Assembly (NCBI GenBank): GCA_011009095.1 | Contig: VTPC01000816.1 | Span: forward strand, 186,001 to 250,000 | Direction: 5' to 3' | Source of the DNA: Ignelater luminosus | Lineage: Eukaryota; Arthropoda; Insecta; Coleoptera; Elateridae | Length of the DNA: 64,000 bases | Shown here: in pieces, positions 1-12,249 of the stretch | Numbering within the stretch: position 1 is the first letter of the stretch | Layout of the letters: every line of letters starts with the position of its first letter | Notes under the pieces: generated by a model | Told to the model about the DNA's origin: nothing | The model's input: the letters and a program-made list of their open reading frames with translations, nothing else | The model's database searches: none | Translations under genes and position numbers: made by a program

Positions 1-1927
1 ACGTTGGTTAGAGGAAGTAGTAATAGAGGCAACACCTGTTTATTGAAACATAAAACGGTTGTTAAGAAGATTGAAATTTTAAAAATTGCGTCAGATACTA
101 ATTTTCATTCGTAGCAATTCAGTTACAACAAACAAATCAAAGCTTACTACGCTTTTAAAATCGTATAAGCGTTATCGAAACATTTTTGAGCTACGTTATT
201 TCAACATTTCGAAGTTAAATAATTCATAACCAACAAAGTTATTCAAAGTGCAATAAATTGATGTTACATCGTGCCTAATAACTTCGGAAGTTAATCAAAT
301 TTCGCTCAATTGTGATTAAACTCGAATGTTTACGGAGATATGTAAATTTGGCAGTCGATTGAAATTTCCGAATAAATTTCTACCAATAAACTGTTACAAA
401 CTACCAAAAACGTCAAAATTCAATCAATCTAAGCATGCTATGCGAATTCTTATTGTTTTACAATATTGACACTTTTCAAAGTTAATCTTTTAGGTTAAGT
501 AATTCAAAACAAAAGTTTTCATATTTAAAACAAAAACTTGTAAATTTATGTTTCGTTGCCTTCTTATTTCTTACTCCTATCATTTTTTTCAATGTCAGCA
601 AAGCTCCTAGACATTAAAATTGCCAGCATCGTATACATTTTCGCCTCATAAACTTACAATTTTTCGCGAAAACTTTTTTGTAAAAAGCAGATTTCTCGCG
701 CGTGCTTTTAACTTTAAAATGTATTCTAGAAAAATGTCATTCACTGCCATCATTTGTACTGATTTACTACTTCCCTCGTCTCTTATACACATTCATAAAA
801 AGAAAGACAAATGAAAAATGTGAAACAATGTTTCCCTACAAATATCCTCACTTTTTTTTACGTTCAGAGCGTAATAAAAGGAAATGCAATTTAATGTGCG
901 TAAAGCATACATACACTGTTTCAGTAGCGTAACAAATAGGATTAAAAAGGTTTTCATTACTCTCTACCTTTTTTTGTGCGTCAAGTTTGAATAGATGAAA
1001 AAGATAAAAAACAGAATTAACGAACGAATTGATTTTAGATTTCATCCAGTTACACGTAGAAAGCATTGTGTATTTTAATAATAACGGGTGTTTGAAAACC
1101 TGCATCACTAAGGAATTTGTAAATTAAAAAACGAAAAATCTAGTTGACATTTTTATTTCACGAAATACATTTTCGTGTTCATAACCGTGTATATCGTATG
1201 ATAACAAAAATTATTGAACACCCCTTATTTCGAAGCCTTTTATTAATTATATGAGGAAAAAAAGAAAATTGCGTTCGTTCGTGCAGATTTTAATTAACCC
1301 TTCATTTATAGAACGTAATGGGAATTTTATGTTTTCCAAACGTTTAGTCAATTTCGTTTTCATTTAAAAGAGTTAATACAAATATTGTACATTAATTAGC
1401 AAGAGTGTTCGGCGTTTACAGCACGAAACGTGTTTTTGAAATTTAAATTTGTGTTAAAACATCTTTTTTTGTTTTATAAATGTATTAATTGAATTTGTGC
1501 GCTACGTGAATTTGTATTTGAAAACCTAACCTCAATTTTGTTGCTATTTAATGTGTAAATTAGTTTACGTTGGAGTTTTAGTACGGTGGGGTTTTTAATT
1601 TTTATCATCCTATCCTTGAAAAGCGGAGTTATTTAAAAACTTAATAATATTTGCATTTTATGTTCGCATTTCCGTTAGATTGTATACTTCAGATTTACAA
1701 AGTAATTTGCTATAGCTTGTCTACATTTTTTTGGGATGCCAAAAACATTGAAGAAAAGCCGGCAACTAAAATTTTCTAGGGTGATGCAATGCATTTTATG
1801 TTTATTTAGGAAAATATCCATGATTAGATCTCGATTTGCGATAAATCAGAGCAGCCGATGAAACTGTCTTTGGGTGAATACGCAACCAGATACAAATGTG
1901 TGACCATTTATTATTGTCTTACAAGGT
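1..1927. other. AT-rich intergenic sequence, no gene seen
   Basis: No open frame here resembles a known protein; the short frames are low-complexity. I see no transposon ends or RNA gene. It could be an intron or upstream region of a gene outside the window. Confidence 0.5.
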
Positions 1928-1937
1928 AGTATCAGAT

Positions 1938-2193
1938 AGTCTGCATTGATATTGTTTTATTGAATGTCATTTTTTTAATAGATAGACTGTGGACACACTT
2001 GTCAAAGAAGAGAGACAAAAATATACGTCAGTTCTCTACTCGCACGGCGAGTGTAAAGGATAGAATAAGAATTTACTATTAAAATTTTTCTTCTTTTTTT
2101 ACATCCACAGTAAGTGACAGTAAGTTTGACAAGTGTGGCCTCACTCTCTCCATTAGAAAAATAACATTTAATAAAACAATATCAAGGCACACT
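1938..2193. mobile_element. Foldback MITE with 10 bp target duplication (Mutator-like by TSD length)
   Basis: A 256 bp element is flanked on both sides by the identical decamer AGTATCAGAT (1928-1937 and 2194-2203), read in the same orientation. Its ends are inverted repeats: the left end starts AGTCTGCATTGATATTG and the right end read in reverse starts AGTGTGCCTTGATATTG. The similarity continues for about 70 bases, through TTTTATT and up to a shared CACACTTGTCAAA motif. There is no coding capacity. A 9-10 bp target duplication with long inverted repeats is typical of Mutator-type elements, so this is probably a non-autonomous MITE mobilised by such a transposase. The superfamily is inferred; the duplication and inverted repeats are seen directly. 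Confidence 0.8.
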
Positions 2194-2605
2194 AGTATCA
2201 GATGGCATATATGAAAGTTAGATTTACTCCAGATAAGATACAATATGTAGAAATAACCCTGAATTTTTAGAGGTTTTTTCCTAGATGTTCATCGGAAAAG
2301 GGAACAAATAATTAACATAATACTATGGCAACCGCTTGTGGATAATAACATTTAAAACCTTTCCTTTTGTGGCCCTTGCTCAGGGAAGGCTTTCATGACC
2401 ATTCCAATCTGCTGCTGGAAAATGTCGCCTGACCGCCTAACAAATCTTTTGATGATTTTCGTCAAATCTCTGTTTTGGTTTTTACGTTTTTTGATGTCTA
2501 GTCTGGCACTTTAGTTTTTTTCCGGCTGCGGTTTGGTTGAAACCCAACAAATTCAATAAAAAAAGGCTATCATTCTCAGAAACACTTAACTCGCGGATTT
2601 TCGCA

Positions 2606-2770
2606 TACAGCATGTCCACATTTCGATGCTCACTATTGGGATTTCAGAAATTGTAAGAGATACGAAGTCGGTTAAATTAGAAAGGATTTGGCTATTTTGG
2701 AGATCAGTTTACTTATGCTTTTGTTTTTTCAAAAAAGTTCTAGGCTTACTAGATATTTGCTAAAAACGTT
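2606..2770 (+). repeat. Single copy of the terminal module of the 19.2 kb foldback element
   Basis: This 165 bp stretch (GTCCACATTTCGATGCTC... to ...GATATTTGCTAAAAACG) is nearly identical to the left arm of the foldback element at 19199-20081 and, in reverse, to its right arm. Only one arm is present here. It ends exactly where a BED-finger reading frame on the other strand is cut off. Confidence 0.8.
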
Positions 2771-2936
2771 TTTCACGTCCGATATGTTGTTGCACCGTGA
2801 ATCTTTTTTCTGCTGCTACTTTTATTTCACACATTTTGCAGAATAGAATCTTGCCATCGGTGGAAAATATATCTTCTCCAAATTCAGACACAATCTGTCT
2901 CAAATGACTTGGTCTGGATGGTCTTACTTTAGGCAT
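2760..2936 (-). pseudogene. BED/zinc-finger fragment of a hAT-type transposase
   Basis: A 58-codon fragment begins at the ATG whose complement is at 2934-2936 (MPKVRPSRPSHLRQ...). It contains an FCKMCEI Cys pair and a downstream QQH, as in the BED-type zinc-finger N-terminus of hAT transposases and domesticated relatives. The frame is broken after the finger, exactly where the 165 bp repeat (2606-2770) begins, so the rest of the transposase is missing. The last few codons up to the stop lie inside the repeat. An upstream in-frame ATG exists but adds 26 residues with no family resemblance. It is almost certainly dead. Confidence 0.5.
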
Positions 2937-2937
2937 A

Positions 2938-3985
2938 GTTAGATATTCTAAGCACCACGATAATGTAATTTTTCGTTCAAAGTACAAACAACATAAAACT
3001 TCAACTACTCTCATCGAACACTTCTTGTTAGTGACTGAATAAGTATTCCCATAGAATGGGAATTTCTTTTACAGTACCAAAACTCGTCAATAGACATTTC
3101 AGGTGGTACATGTTAGTACAAAGGAGCTTTTAAGCAAAATATTTCAATTCACATTGTTTAGCATGTCGAGAGGTATACAATATTGTATCATTTACATACA
3201 ATTTTTAAATAAGTGCCTTTTAAGTACAATGGCAAAGTCCTTAAAAGAATACCATCTTAACAATAAATAGCTCTTACTTTAATCTCTTACAGGTGTATAT
3301 TTAGAAAATTGTTAAAAGTAATTACCAGGAAAAAACCCATAAAAGGATGTTATATTCTTAAATAAATAGAATGTCAAAGATCAGGTAAGTAAACTTCATG
3401 TACGGTTTCAAAGAATCTCAGCTCTTCTCATAATACCTTCTTGTCCCAAGTTTTAAATTTCTAGAAAGTTAATACGATTATAGAAATAAATTGCAATAAA
3501 TCAATATTCTAAAAATTACAATGCAGAAAATATTTAGCCCTGAACAGAATTCCAATCAAATTAAATAAAAAAATTCTTAAATTATGCAAAATTCTCAGTT
3601 TTAAATTCATTTTTTGTGATACATATCTTAAATCAATATTGTATACACAAAAACCAATAATAAAAAACATTGCTTGGGCAAAAAATGATGAAAAAATAAA
3701 GTAAATTTTAGAAAAATCACCAAATAGTCAAAAATTTTCAGAAAATGACAAAAGATGACCTATAGATTTTACATTTTTGAAATCGGGAGATCACAAATAG
3801 GATTTGTATATTCACTATCAACATATACAGTATAAGGAAAAAAAATGTCATGTCATCAATATCTGGGCCTTGGTTATTATGACTAATAATAATAATAAGA
3901 TATAGTTAGGAGGGGTGCGCCAAATTTGAATAAAAAAAACTTTCTCGTTGGTGGCACATTTAGATTCGAGTTTTAGAGTGGGACT
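2938..3985. other. AT-rich intergenic sequence, no gene seen
   Basis: No supported coding region, RNA gene or element end was recognised. There are many A/T homopolymer runs. Confidence 0.5.
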
Positions 3986-3987
3986 TA

Positions 3988-5102
3988 CCCACACAGCATA
4001 GCTAACTTGCAAAAATCTTGCTACAAGCTTGATATATCAAGTGTACTGACTTGCTGAAAACTAGTTATGTCAAGTGAAAAAGACTGCAGCAAGGTTGTGG
4101 CAAGCAAACTAGTCTCCACCTGACAAACTTGCAATAAGTTTGCAAATGCAAGGTTGCTACCGACTTGTAGTGCAAACTTGATGCAGGCTTGTAGTGTGAA
4201 CTTGATGCAAGCTTGTATTGCAGATTTGTTGCAAGCGTGTTACTATATGCTTATTGTAATGTGACCTTGCCCAAAAGATGATGCTTATGGCTCAATTTTT
4301 GATTTTGACGATTTCGCAATTATTAAACCTACACTTTTAAATAAAAGATATTTTAAATATTCTTTAATTTGAACCATACGCATCTTTTGTGCAGGTCTAT
4401 ATTATAGTAGACTTTTCTTATAAAGAATATTTCTTAGTATAAAATGCTAAAAAATAAGCAGTCTTTTATGTGATAAACCAAACACTGATATTTCAATGTA
4501 AGTTTTTTTAGAAAGATAAAACTTACTACCAATATTATAATACAAAAAAATTACATTGATTTATTACTAAATACTCATCTTCACAAAACATTATTCGAAG
4601 AGTACAACTAAACTAGTTAAAATAAGAAAAAAAAATAACACGTAATAAGTAAGAGTATGTACAATAAAAAAATATAATATACAGTAGAAAGACAAAAGAA
4701 GCAAGAAAGTACAAGCAGAAATGAAAATCATAAAAATAAATTAAAAAACAAAGAAATATTATACAAAAAATTATACAATTTGGGAGAACGAGAATACAGC
4801 GAAAACCAACGTAACGTACAATGTAAACACATGGTTACAAGTGGTTAGTTTAAAGAGTGGCAAAGTGAAGTGGAGGCATGATGGAGGTGTGAAGCTGACC
4901 ACAAGCTGATAGGACTATCTTTACATATAATTATTTTCAATTGCTGTGGCAAGGATATAGCAAACTTGTGACACGTCTAATTTTACATTCCTGTAGTTAT
5001 CCACTTGCAACAAGCTTAATTAAAGCTTGCAAAATTAGTGAAGTCTGACAAGTTAAAATCAAGATTGCAGCAAGTTTATAGCAAGCGATAATGCTGTGTG
5101 GG
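3988..5102. mobile_element. 1.1 kb non-autonomous DNA transposon, TIR CCCACACAGCAT, TA target
   Basis: The left end reads TA-CCCACACAGCAT (3986-3999) and the right end reads ATGCTGTGTGGG-TA (5091-5104). This gives a perfect 12 bp terminal inverted repeat flanked by TA on both sides. The first 300 and last 200 bases carry many copies of CTTGC/GCAAG and CAAGCTTG motifs in both orientations. Such subterminal repeats commonly serve as transposase-binding sites. The centre is very AT-rich and non-coding. I cannot assign a superfamily with confidence; a TA duplication alone fits several. Confidence 0.72.
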
Positions 5103-5104
5103 TA

Positions 5105-8100
5105 GATTCATACTTTGTCTGAGTTGTATCCCCATATTGAACCATTTTGTGCCAAATCGATAGGTGCGAGCGATGAATCTGGGAGCACACAATGTCAAAT
5201 TAAAAAAGCGTAAATTTTATTAGAGATCTCGTCCAATATGAAGATAGTCCTTCCTCTTCGGCTTGCCATATAAAATAACCAAACCACTCTTTCTCTTTTA
5301 AACAAAGTGATCCAAGTCTAACCTTCTCATGCTTTAGAAAAATCTTTCTGTGACTATGAGTTGTAGCTTTTTGTACAAACGTGATCCATGTGAGTTTTAC
5401 TATATAAAAGTGCATTTTATGCAATGCCGTTGAGTGACATTTGTTTGTTTTTATACTGACAATTATCATCCTGTGACTTTTGAGCAATAGCAATGTGGAC
5501 ATTTATCTTCAATTCTTTTGGTGTTTTGCCTTTTCATTGAAAATATCAACTTCGAACTAGATATCGATTTTGGCGTCTCGTTCTCCATCAGGTTTAAATA
5601 CATACTAGAAAACATCAAATCCAAAGGAGCCTTCTAAACAAACACATTTTTACTAACTACTTCGAGAGAAGCTACATGAGCAAAAATTTGAAGCTCAAAT
5701 AGAGCGAAAAACTTTAAAATAACTTGACAATTTAAGAATTTAAAAAGATGAACTTTTAATTGTAAAATTTTTATTTGAACAACGTTAGGATTCGGTTAAT
5801 AGTATGTGAAGTGTGAAAGTGTTTTCATTTTTGACTTGATGTGTTGAGAACTTAAACTAGACAAGTTTAATGATAATAGTAGAACTTCAATTGTCCGCAT
5901 TCTAAATATTACGTCACAAAGTGTACTCCAATTTTGACTTTTTAATAATCAATTCAGTTTAAATTTAGAACGACCAATCATAGTTTTGGTATCATTTTTA
6001 TTTCAGTTGAATTAATCTCGGGAAATCTAAAAGAACCAATTAGACTGATTTTTAAAATTAATAATTCGGACCTGTTTAAATACAAGGTTTAATTATGTAA
6101 AACACCCATTTGTTACGGTCACATCTTATTGTGTTTTAGGTTATGTAAAATAGAAAAAAAATTAATAAAACAAAAGTTTCAACCGTTATTTCTAACAAAT
6201 ATGTTCAAAATGAGGTTAAATATTAAAATTTAAAAGAAAAAGAAGTTAAGTTAGATAATTTTATATGAAGTGGTTTCGCTTTCTTCTAAACAATCTCATT
6301 TGTTTGTTAATCTATTTAGGCTAGGTATTTTTACAAGTCGTAGATTTACTTAATAACAACACTTGTATAACCATCACCATTATTATTTTTTTTCTTTACA
6401 CACACATTTTTCTTACCTAATTAATTACGCAACCGCTCGTTCTCCTAAACTTCTACTCGTTTCACTAATTCCATTTCAAAATCTTTTTCTCAAATTCATA
6501 TTGCCTCGCAGGCACGTAACAAGTTTTAGGTCCTTAATTCGATTTTATACCCTCAAACTTTTCTTCATTACATTACGCTAAACCTTACTAAACCCACGCA
6601 TTGAGTTGGAGAAGTGCTTAAATACAGAGGTCAGTGTTCTAATGATAGTGAAGGTCTACGACTTGATTATATAGCACCATCATCATGTTGGCCTTCTTTG
6701 GTCAATTCGCTGGTTAACAAAATATATAACAAAACATTTGCTCGTATGGTCCCAAATTAATTACAAGCTAGAATGAACAATGCCCGATCTTTCTCTCTCT
6801 CACTCGACGTTTTTGTACAAATTATTACTGTAACCTACACCTGGTCTCTACCGGAAATTACAGACCGTCGGGAAGTTTTATCTACTCGACGGGTTTTATA
6901 GAAAAAGGGGCAACCACCAACACCCTCTTAATTTTAACGAAAATATCGTTAATTTTGTTTAAATGCAAGTTACACATGATAAGATATTTTTGAAGCGAAT
7001 TTTCCTCATCTCGCTACTTTTCCATTTTGTTTTTGTTTTATGTTCGAGATGGAAATTTTTACGGTCATCTTTTAGATATTTGCTCTGTGATAAAAATCGA
7101 CTCTTTTGGTTGGCTACGCTATATTGCTTTTACGCTGAGTTGAACAATACGTTTTCCTTGCAAACTTTAACGGGATTTTGTTACTTTATTTTATTTCAGC
7201 CCTTCCTGATCATTTGTAGATATCCCGATATTTCTTCGAACATTCTGTTTTATTAACAAGGCCACAATTTAAGTTAAACGACGGGTTGTAAGCATTTAAC
7301 TACAAAATAGAGAGAACGCATTACCCGGCAACATTGTCGCTTCTGCAACAATTTGAAGTTTGAGTCGTTAGTTGCAATAAGATTAGATTGTTAAATTAAG
7401 CGGCAATAGGGCATTAAATCATACGGAATTGCTTAGATCAACAATAAAGTTACCCCTTAGAAGATCGATGTTACTCTCATGAAAAGGTCAGGAACAATCT
7501 AAGGTTAAATCTAGCGCAATGAAATCGAGTAAAAAAAAGGTACATAAAAAGGACATTCAGGTTTTACTATCGTGTCTAGTTTGTAAAGAAATTTCATTAG
7601 ATTGGTTATAACCTTTCTTGCTTGTACTAAATAGAGATATAAAAGTGGTTCGGGTATTAGTAGTCTAACGAACTCTCTTTACTTATTTGACTTCATCACG
7701 ATGAGGATAATTCAACCTTGAAATCTTCAATTTAATGGGCAGTTGTGTTAAAAAAAATCTAATGTTTACTTTTCATCTTTATCCGTAATTAATTTTGTGT
7801 AGACTGTTTCATATCTAATCTTACAGTTTCGCATGCCATTTAAAGAGGTTAACCTGAAACTTAGAATATGTTTCCAGAAATTCATGATGTATGCACGTGC
7901 CCAAAACTCATTCTGGACAGTCTTACCCTTGCTAGATGTAGCGTGACATATAAAAGGGATGTAGTGAGCAACTGAATTTAAGACAAGTGTCAACAACAGC
8001 GTTAGGAAGCAGAGAAAATCACGCCATCTCGAAAAAAACCTTCAACGACATGCATTAGGATTCCTTATGTAGCTCACCTGATCTCGTCTCAACTACATTG

Positions 8101-8149
8101 CTGCGAATAACATAAATAAATTTCAGTAAATCACTTAATTGTGAATTGC
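5105..8149. other. AT-rich intergenic sequence, no gene seen
   Basis: Several 60-100 codon open frames exist on both strands, but none resembles a known protein and their composition is that of random AT-rich DNA. No transposon end or RNA gene was recognised. Confidence 0.45.
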
Positions 8150-8300
8150 GTGCAGGGTCGGCTTCAGAACTCCCAGTCCATATGAGGCAACCCCAACTTT
8201 AGACCATCGCAGGTGACCTGTTGGAGGGCACAGCCCGACCCGCTTTTGTGGAGTTTTTTTTATAAGAAATTGAGCCACTAGAGGTGGTCTCTTAAGCGGC
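8150..8300 (+). repeat. Diverged copy of the 40 bp repeat unit found at 18.4 kb
   Basis: The stretch around 8209-8250 (CGCAGGTGACCTGTTGGAGGG, then CACAGCCCGACCC) matches the consensus of the 40 bp-period array at 18358-18595. A further GCCACTAGAGGTGG-like motif follows at 8275-8290. Only one unit is clear here. It is GC-richer than its surroundings. Confidence 0.55.
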
Positions 8301-11300
8301 GCAGCCATATTTATGTACATTTAGCTCTCTTGGCCTCACCACATTCGTCTTTACTCCAATCGAGTCAAAAGAAGAGGAGACGATCTTTCTCCCTTTTCTA
8401 ATTTTTTTAGTTTCATTTAATATTTTACATTCCACATTAAGCGTTCTCAATCTATTGTAGTATTTGATTGCTTATTTCACTTGTCAAAGTTTTCCTTTTG
8501 CTTTTCTAGGTTAGATAGATACTGATTGAACTCTGTAATTCGATAAATACCAACATCAGTAGCAGTACTGATTGTAATCCGTGACCCACCATTAAAACTG
8601 TTTTCATCCAACTAAAATCGAATACGCATCTGACTGCTCCATATCCATGCGCCCTGAGGTAATCGTTTGAATCTACATGTCATTCTTCTTCGTTTTGTCC
8701 CTTTTGGCCTAGTAATAGGAATATTTATACCAGTCCTGACATATGATAAGCAGGACCTGACTGCAAGATTATTCTTTTTTATCGTTATTTTGTTAGCTGT
8801 ATTTTTATGTTTGTTACAAGTCTTTATGGGACCAGGCTTCAAGAAATTACGAGATTCGATCATTTATCTTTCTTCTTTGTACTATTCAGTCTCGAGGTAG
8901 GCCCTTCCCGTCAGAAACTGTTTAAGACTCTTTCCCGCGCTTTACGGCTTTATCTACGTCTGGAATACAAAAGGTCAGCCACGTTGGAATCCCCCTGTAG
9001 TCATTCTTCGCTTTTTCCAACAATGCAGCCCAGACCAAAAATTCTCTCACGTAAGATGATGTTTCGTATAAGTTAGATCTCATTCAGAACAAACAGAACT
9101 TAAATCATAAATTCTTAAGTCTGTTTTTCACCAACTTTATCGACGTATCGATTTCCACTTGTTGTTTGAATTGCGACTAGTCTAGAAGTTAGAAGGAACA
9201 CCACCTCTGAAGCACTTCTCAGTACAATTGCTGATCAAGAGTAACAATTTGCTGACTACTATCACTCATAAGAAAACAAGAACGTTTTGTTTCCCAGGGT
9301 TGCATATTTCACACCAATAGAGACGTTACGGATTGCTTTGAAACGTGTTGGCCAAAACGAAAACTTTCCTCTAATACACCTTACACGATTTAATAGCACT
9401 GTTTGAAGTTGAAGTACTGATACAGGAAGCACAAAAGTTTACGATTTCCTTTCACAAGATTTCGGCCTTGAACTACTTTGGGTAGGCCCGTTAAACCACG
9501 AAGCCCGATTATGCGCCAGTGTAAGTGGACTGTATAAGATGAAACTCGAATGTGTGCCACCGCAGTTGGAGTGACTTTAAACTGAAACTTGTTGCCTGCT
9601 CGTCAGTTCTCTTTTTAATCGATCAAGGTTTGCGCGCTTTAAGCTTGCTTCCAACTATGCAATACCAAAAACTTTTTAGGTCCAGCTTTCTTAAGGTTAA
9701 CTGTATCGAAACATAATTTTCACAAATTTAAGTAATGATATTAGTAAGGTAAAGTTAGATTTGACCCGAGGTGAATGGACTTTTAATGACGCAGCCTCAC
9801 TTGTGTTGAACAGGGAATCGTGGTTGATGAACCTACCATACTTGAGCGTAATAGAAAATAAACAATGATTAAGAGCACATTGCAAATAAAATAGCCTAAG
9901 ATCAATCAAATAACATCATCTAACGACTGAAAAGGCTCAAGAAGCTATTATGAAGTTGATTTCCTTGGAAAATTAGATTTTCAGAGACAAATCAGAAACA
10001 TCAAAGGATCCAGTAGCAAGCTTCTTAACGCTGTTGCGACATACAGCTATTGTTTGTCACATTCAGAATTCCACAACGCGAATATATAAACAAAAGATAC
10101 ACAATATATTTATCATTTAAAACAAAAGACCGAAGATGTGTAGGTTATTTTTAAGAGTTAGTCACAAAGTTACTGGTTAATAAAGAAAATTGCCGTAGCA
10201 CACTTTTGTCAAGTTTCCATGACAATTTTTGATTGCCCATCAAATTTCATTTGTTATACAAGGTCTATAAGATAAGATAAATTCGTAATAAAATTGATTT
10301 TACATTTTCACGACATTATATTTAAACAAGTATATTATAATAATAATAATAATAATAAAAAGATCAATTGCGCCTAAACTAAAATTATACAAATCTCTTA
10401 TTGCAGAACAATAAATTTGCCTTGTAAAAATAGGAATTCCTTGGTTGTTAAAACTTTAATCCTTTCGTTTACCAAGATAAAGCTAAAGGATTAGGTCACT
10501 TCAATAACTTGGAAGTTGGATTAGAAAGGCTCGAAATCAAATTAATTTTACTGATTAAAATCGAAAACTCCCAGCTTGCAAGTTTTTTTTTTATTTGGCA
10601 ATACTGGATTGATTTAGTTAAATTGTGTAACTTCAGACATCGCCTTTCGGGTGTTGTTTATAGTTCAGATTACGATGACGTTTTCAATGGTACCTAAATT
10701 TTCATTGTGAAAACCACACATGACCTCAAACCCCTAGAAACCGCCGAATTAGTAAATTTATTAATTAATTCTGTTCTAGTGACAAAGACCATTCATCTGA
10801 GCATTGTAAGCTCCTCCTTACCACAGTTTACTGTTTTACCCATTGTTTGTCTCTTCTTTAACATAAGAATCACCAACTCCCCGAAATTTAGTTAAACCAC
10901 ATCGTTAGTGTAACTTGAACCTGTGACCTTTCAGCTCTTGGCATGCGTTGTGTTTGTTCGAAAAGCCGGGATTATCGTACGTACTGCCAACAAGAAATCT
11001 TAATTTCATTCTAACAGGTACTAACCATTTCTTTTATTCCAGCTTTCCGAACTCTGAAAATGTTTGTCGTTTCGTTAATTAAAATTTCGTTTGTTCATTT
11101 ACGTTAATTTTATTTTACGATCCGTACGTGCGCACACACTCACACCTACCTACACCTTTTTAAGTTTTATTATTTAATCCGTTATTATTCATGGGAAAGT
11201 TATTTTCTTTGTCGATTGTGTATCGGTCGAGTGGTTTTTTGGTGGACATGCATGCACACATGCCGGCTTTAAAAAAAAGGGGGACAACCGCATATAATAC

Positions 11301-12249
11301 AAAATGTATGCGTGTTGATAGTTCTAATAATAACGACAAATGAGTCAACGTTGGGGTTTTTAAAACCCTTTATTGTAAAATTAAAAAAATTCTTGCTATT
11401 AAGGTAGTACTGGTTTTGTTTGTATGCCGAAATGAGGAAATTTTAGTTATTTCCGTTTTATTCTTTGTTTGTTGATTTTGACTCTTTAATTAGATTAAGT
11501 AGTAATTCGACTTCTTGTTTGATATGACATGTAAGTAATTGAAATTACTAGAATATTAATTAGTTCAGATATTTTGGCAATACAGCAACTATAATTTAAC
11601 TTCAATAAATTATATATTTTTGTAAATTGAGTTGGAGGTTTCCTTCCCCTAACTGATATAAAACAAAAATGAAATCTTCCACTCTTCGTTTGTTTCTTTC
11701 TTCTGATCTATACAGCACGAAAACGGGCCGTTTCTTTCCACAATTGATGCAAAGCAGTTGCTCATACCCGATATGGCGTTGATAGGTGTTGATATAATAT
11801 CAGTAAGTGTCAATATGTACTTCTCAAGACGATTACAATTCTTTTAGCGTTAAACATTGTAATGGCTGTTTTTGACAGATTATGTGAAGACGACACCTGA
11901 TATGATACTTTAAGGATGTCGTGGTGATAAAAAAGTCTGATAGGGCGTCAGTACCCTCCTGTGAAGACAAATCGTTATTGTAACACCTGACTCGGTTACC
12001 GATGGCTTTCAGAGCGATAAGTTTTTGACATTTTTGAAAGATCTGTGTGGAATTTCTTTTTGGGGAACTAGAGGTTTTTGCTTTATTTCGTTACGTTGTC
12101 CAGATCACGCATCAAGCCCTCAGAGATTCATTAACGGAACTTCCGCTAGGTGGCACGCTTCCGTCGAAGGGTGGAAGCTGAGAAAGAAAACTCGAGGCGC
12201 AATCTCCATACGAGATTCGTTATCATTGCGAAGTATTGAAATCTTGATT
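8301..12249. other. Intergenic sequence, no gene recognised
   Basis: GC content rises locally between 8.6 and 9.6 kb, and overlapping frames of 60-89 codons occur on both strands. I recognise no family in any of them. A short (ATA)n run lies near 10.34 kb. Unannotated noncoding exons of a neighbouring gene cannot be excluded. Confidence 0.4.

Noticed and set aside
8612-9076. Overlapping 77-89 codon frames on both strands with hydrophobic stretches
   Set aside because: No recognisable domain, no splice-supported extension, and both strands are open at once, as expected by chance in a GC-richer patch.
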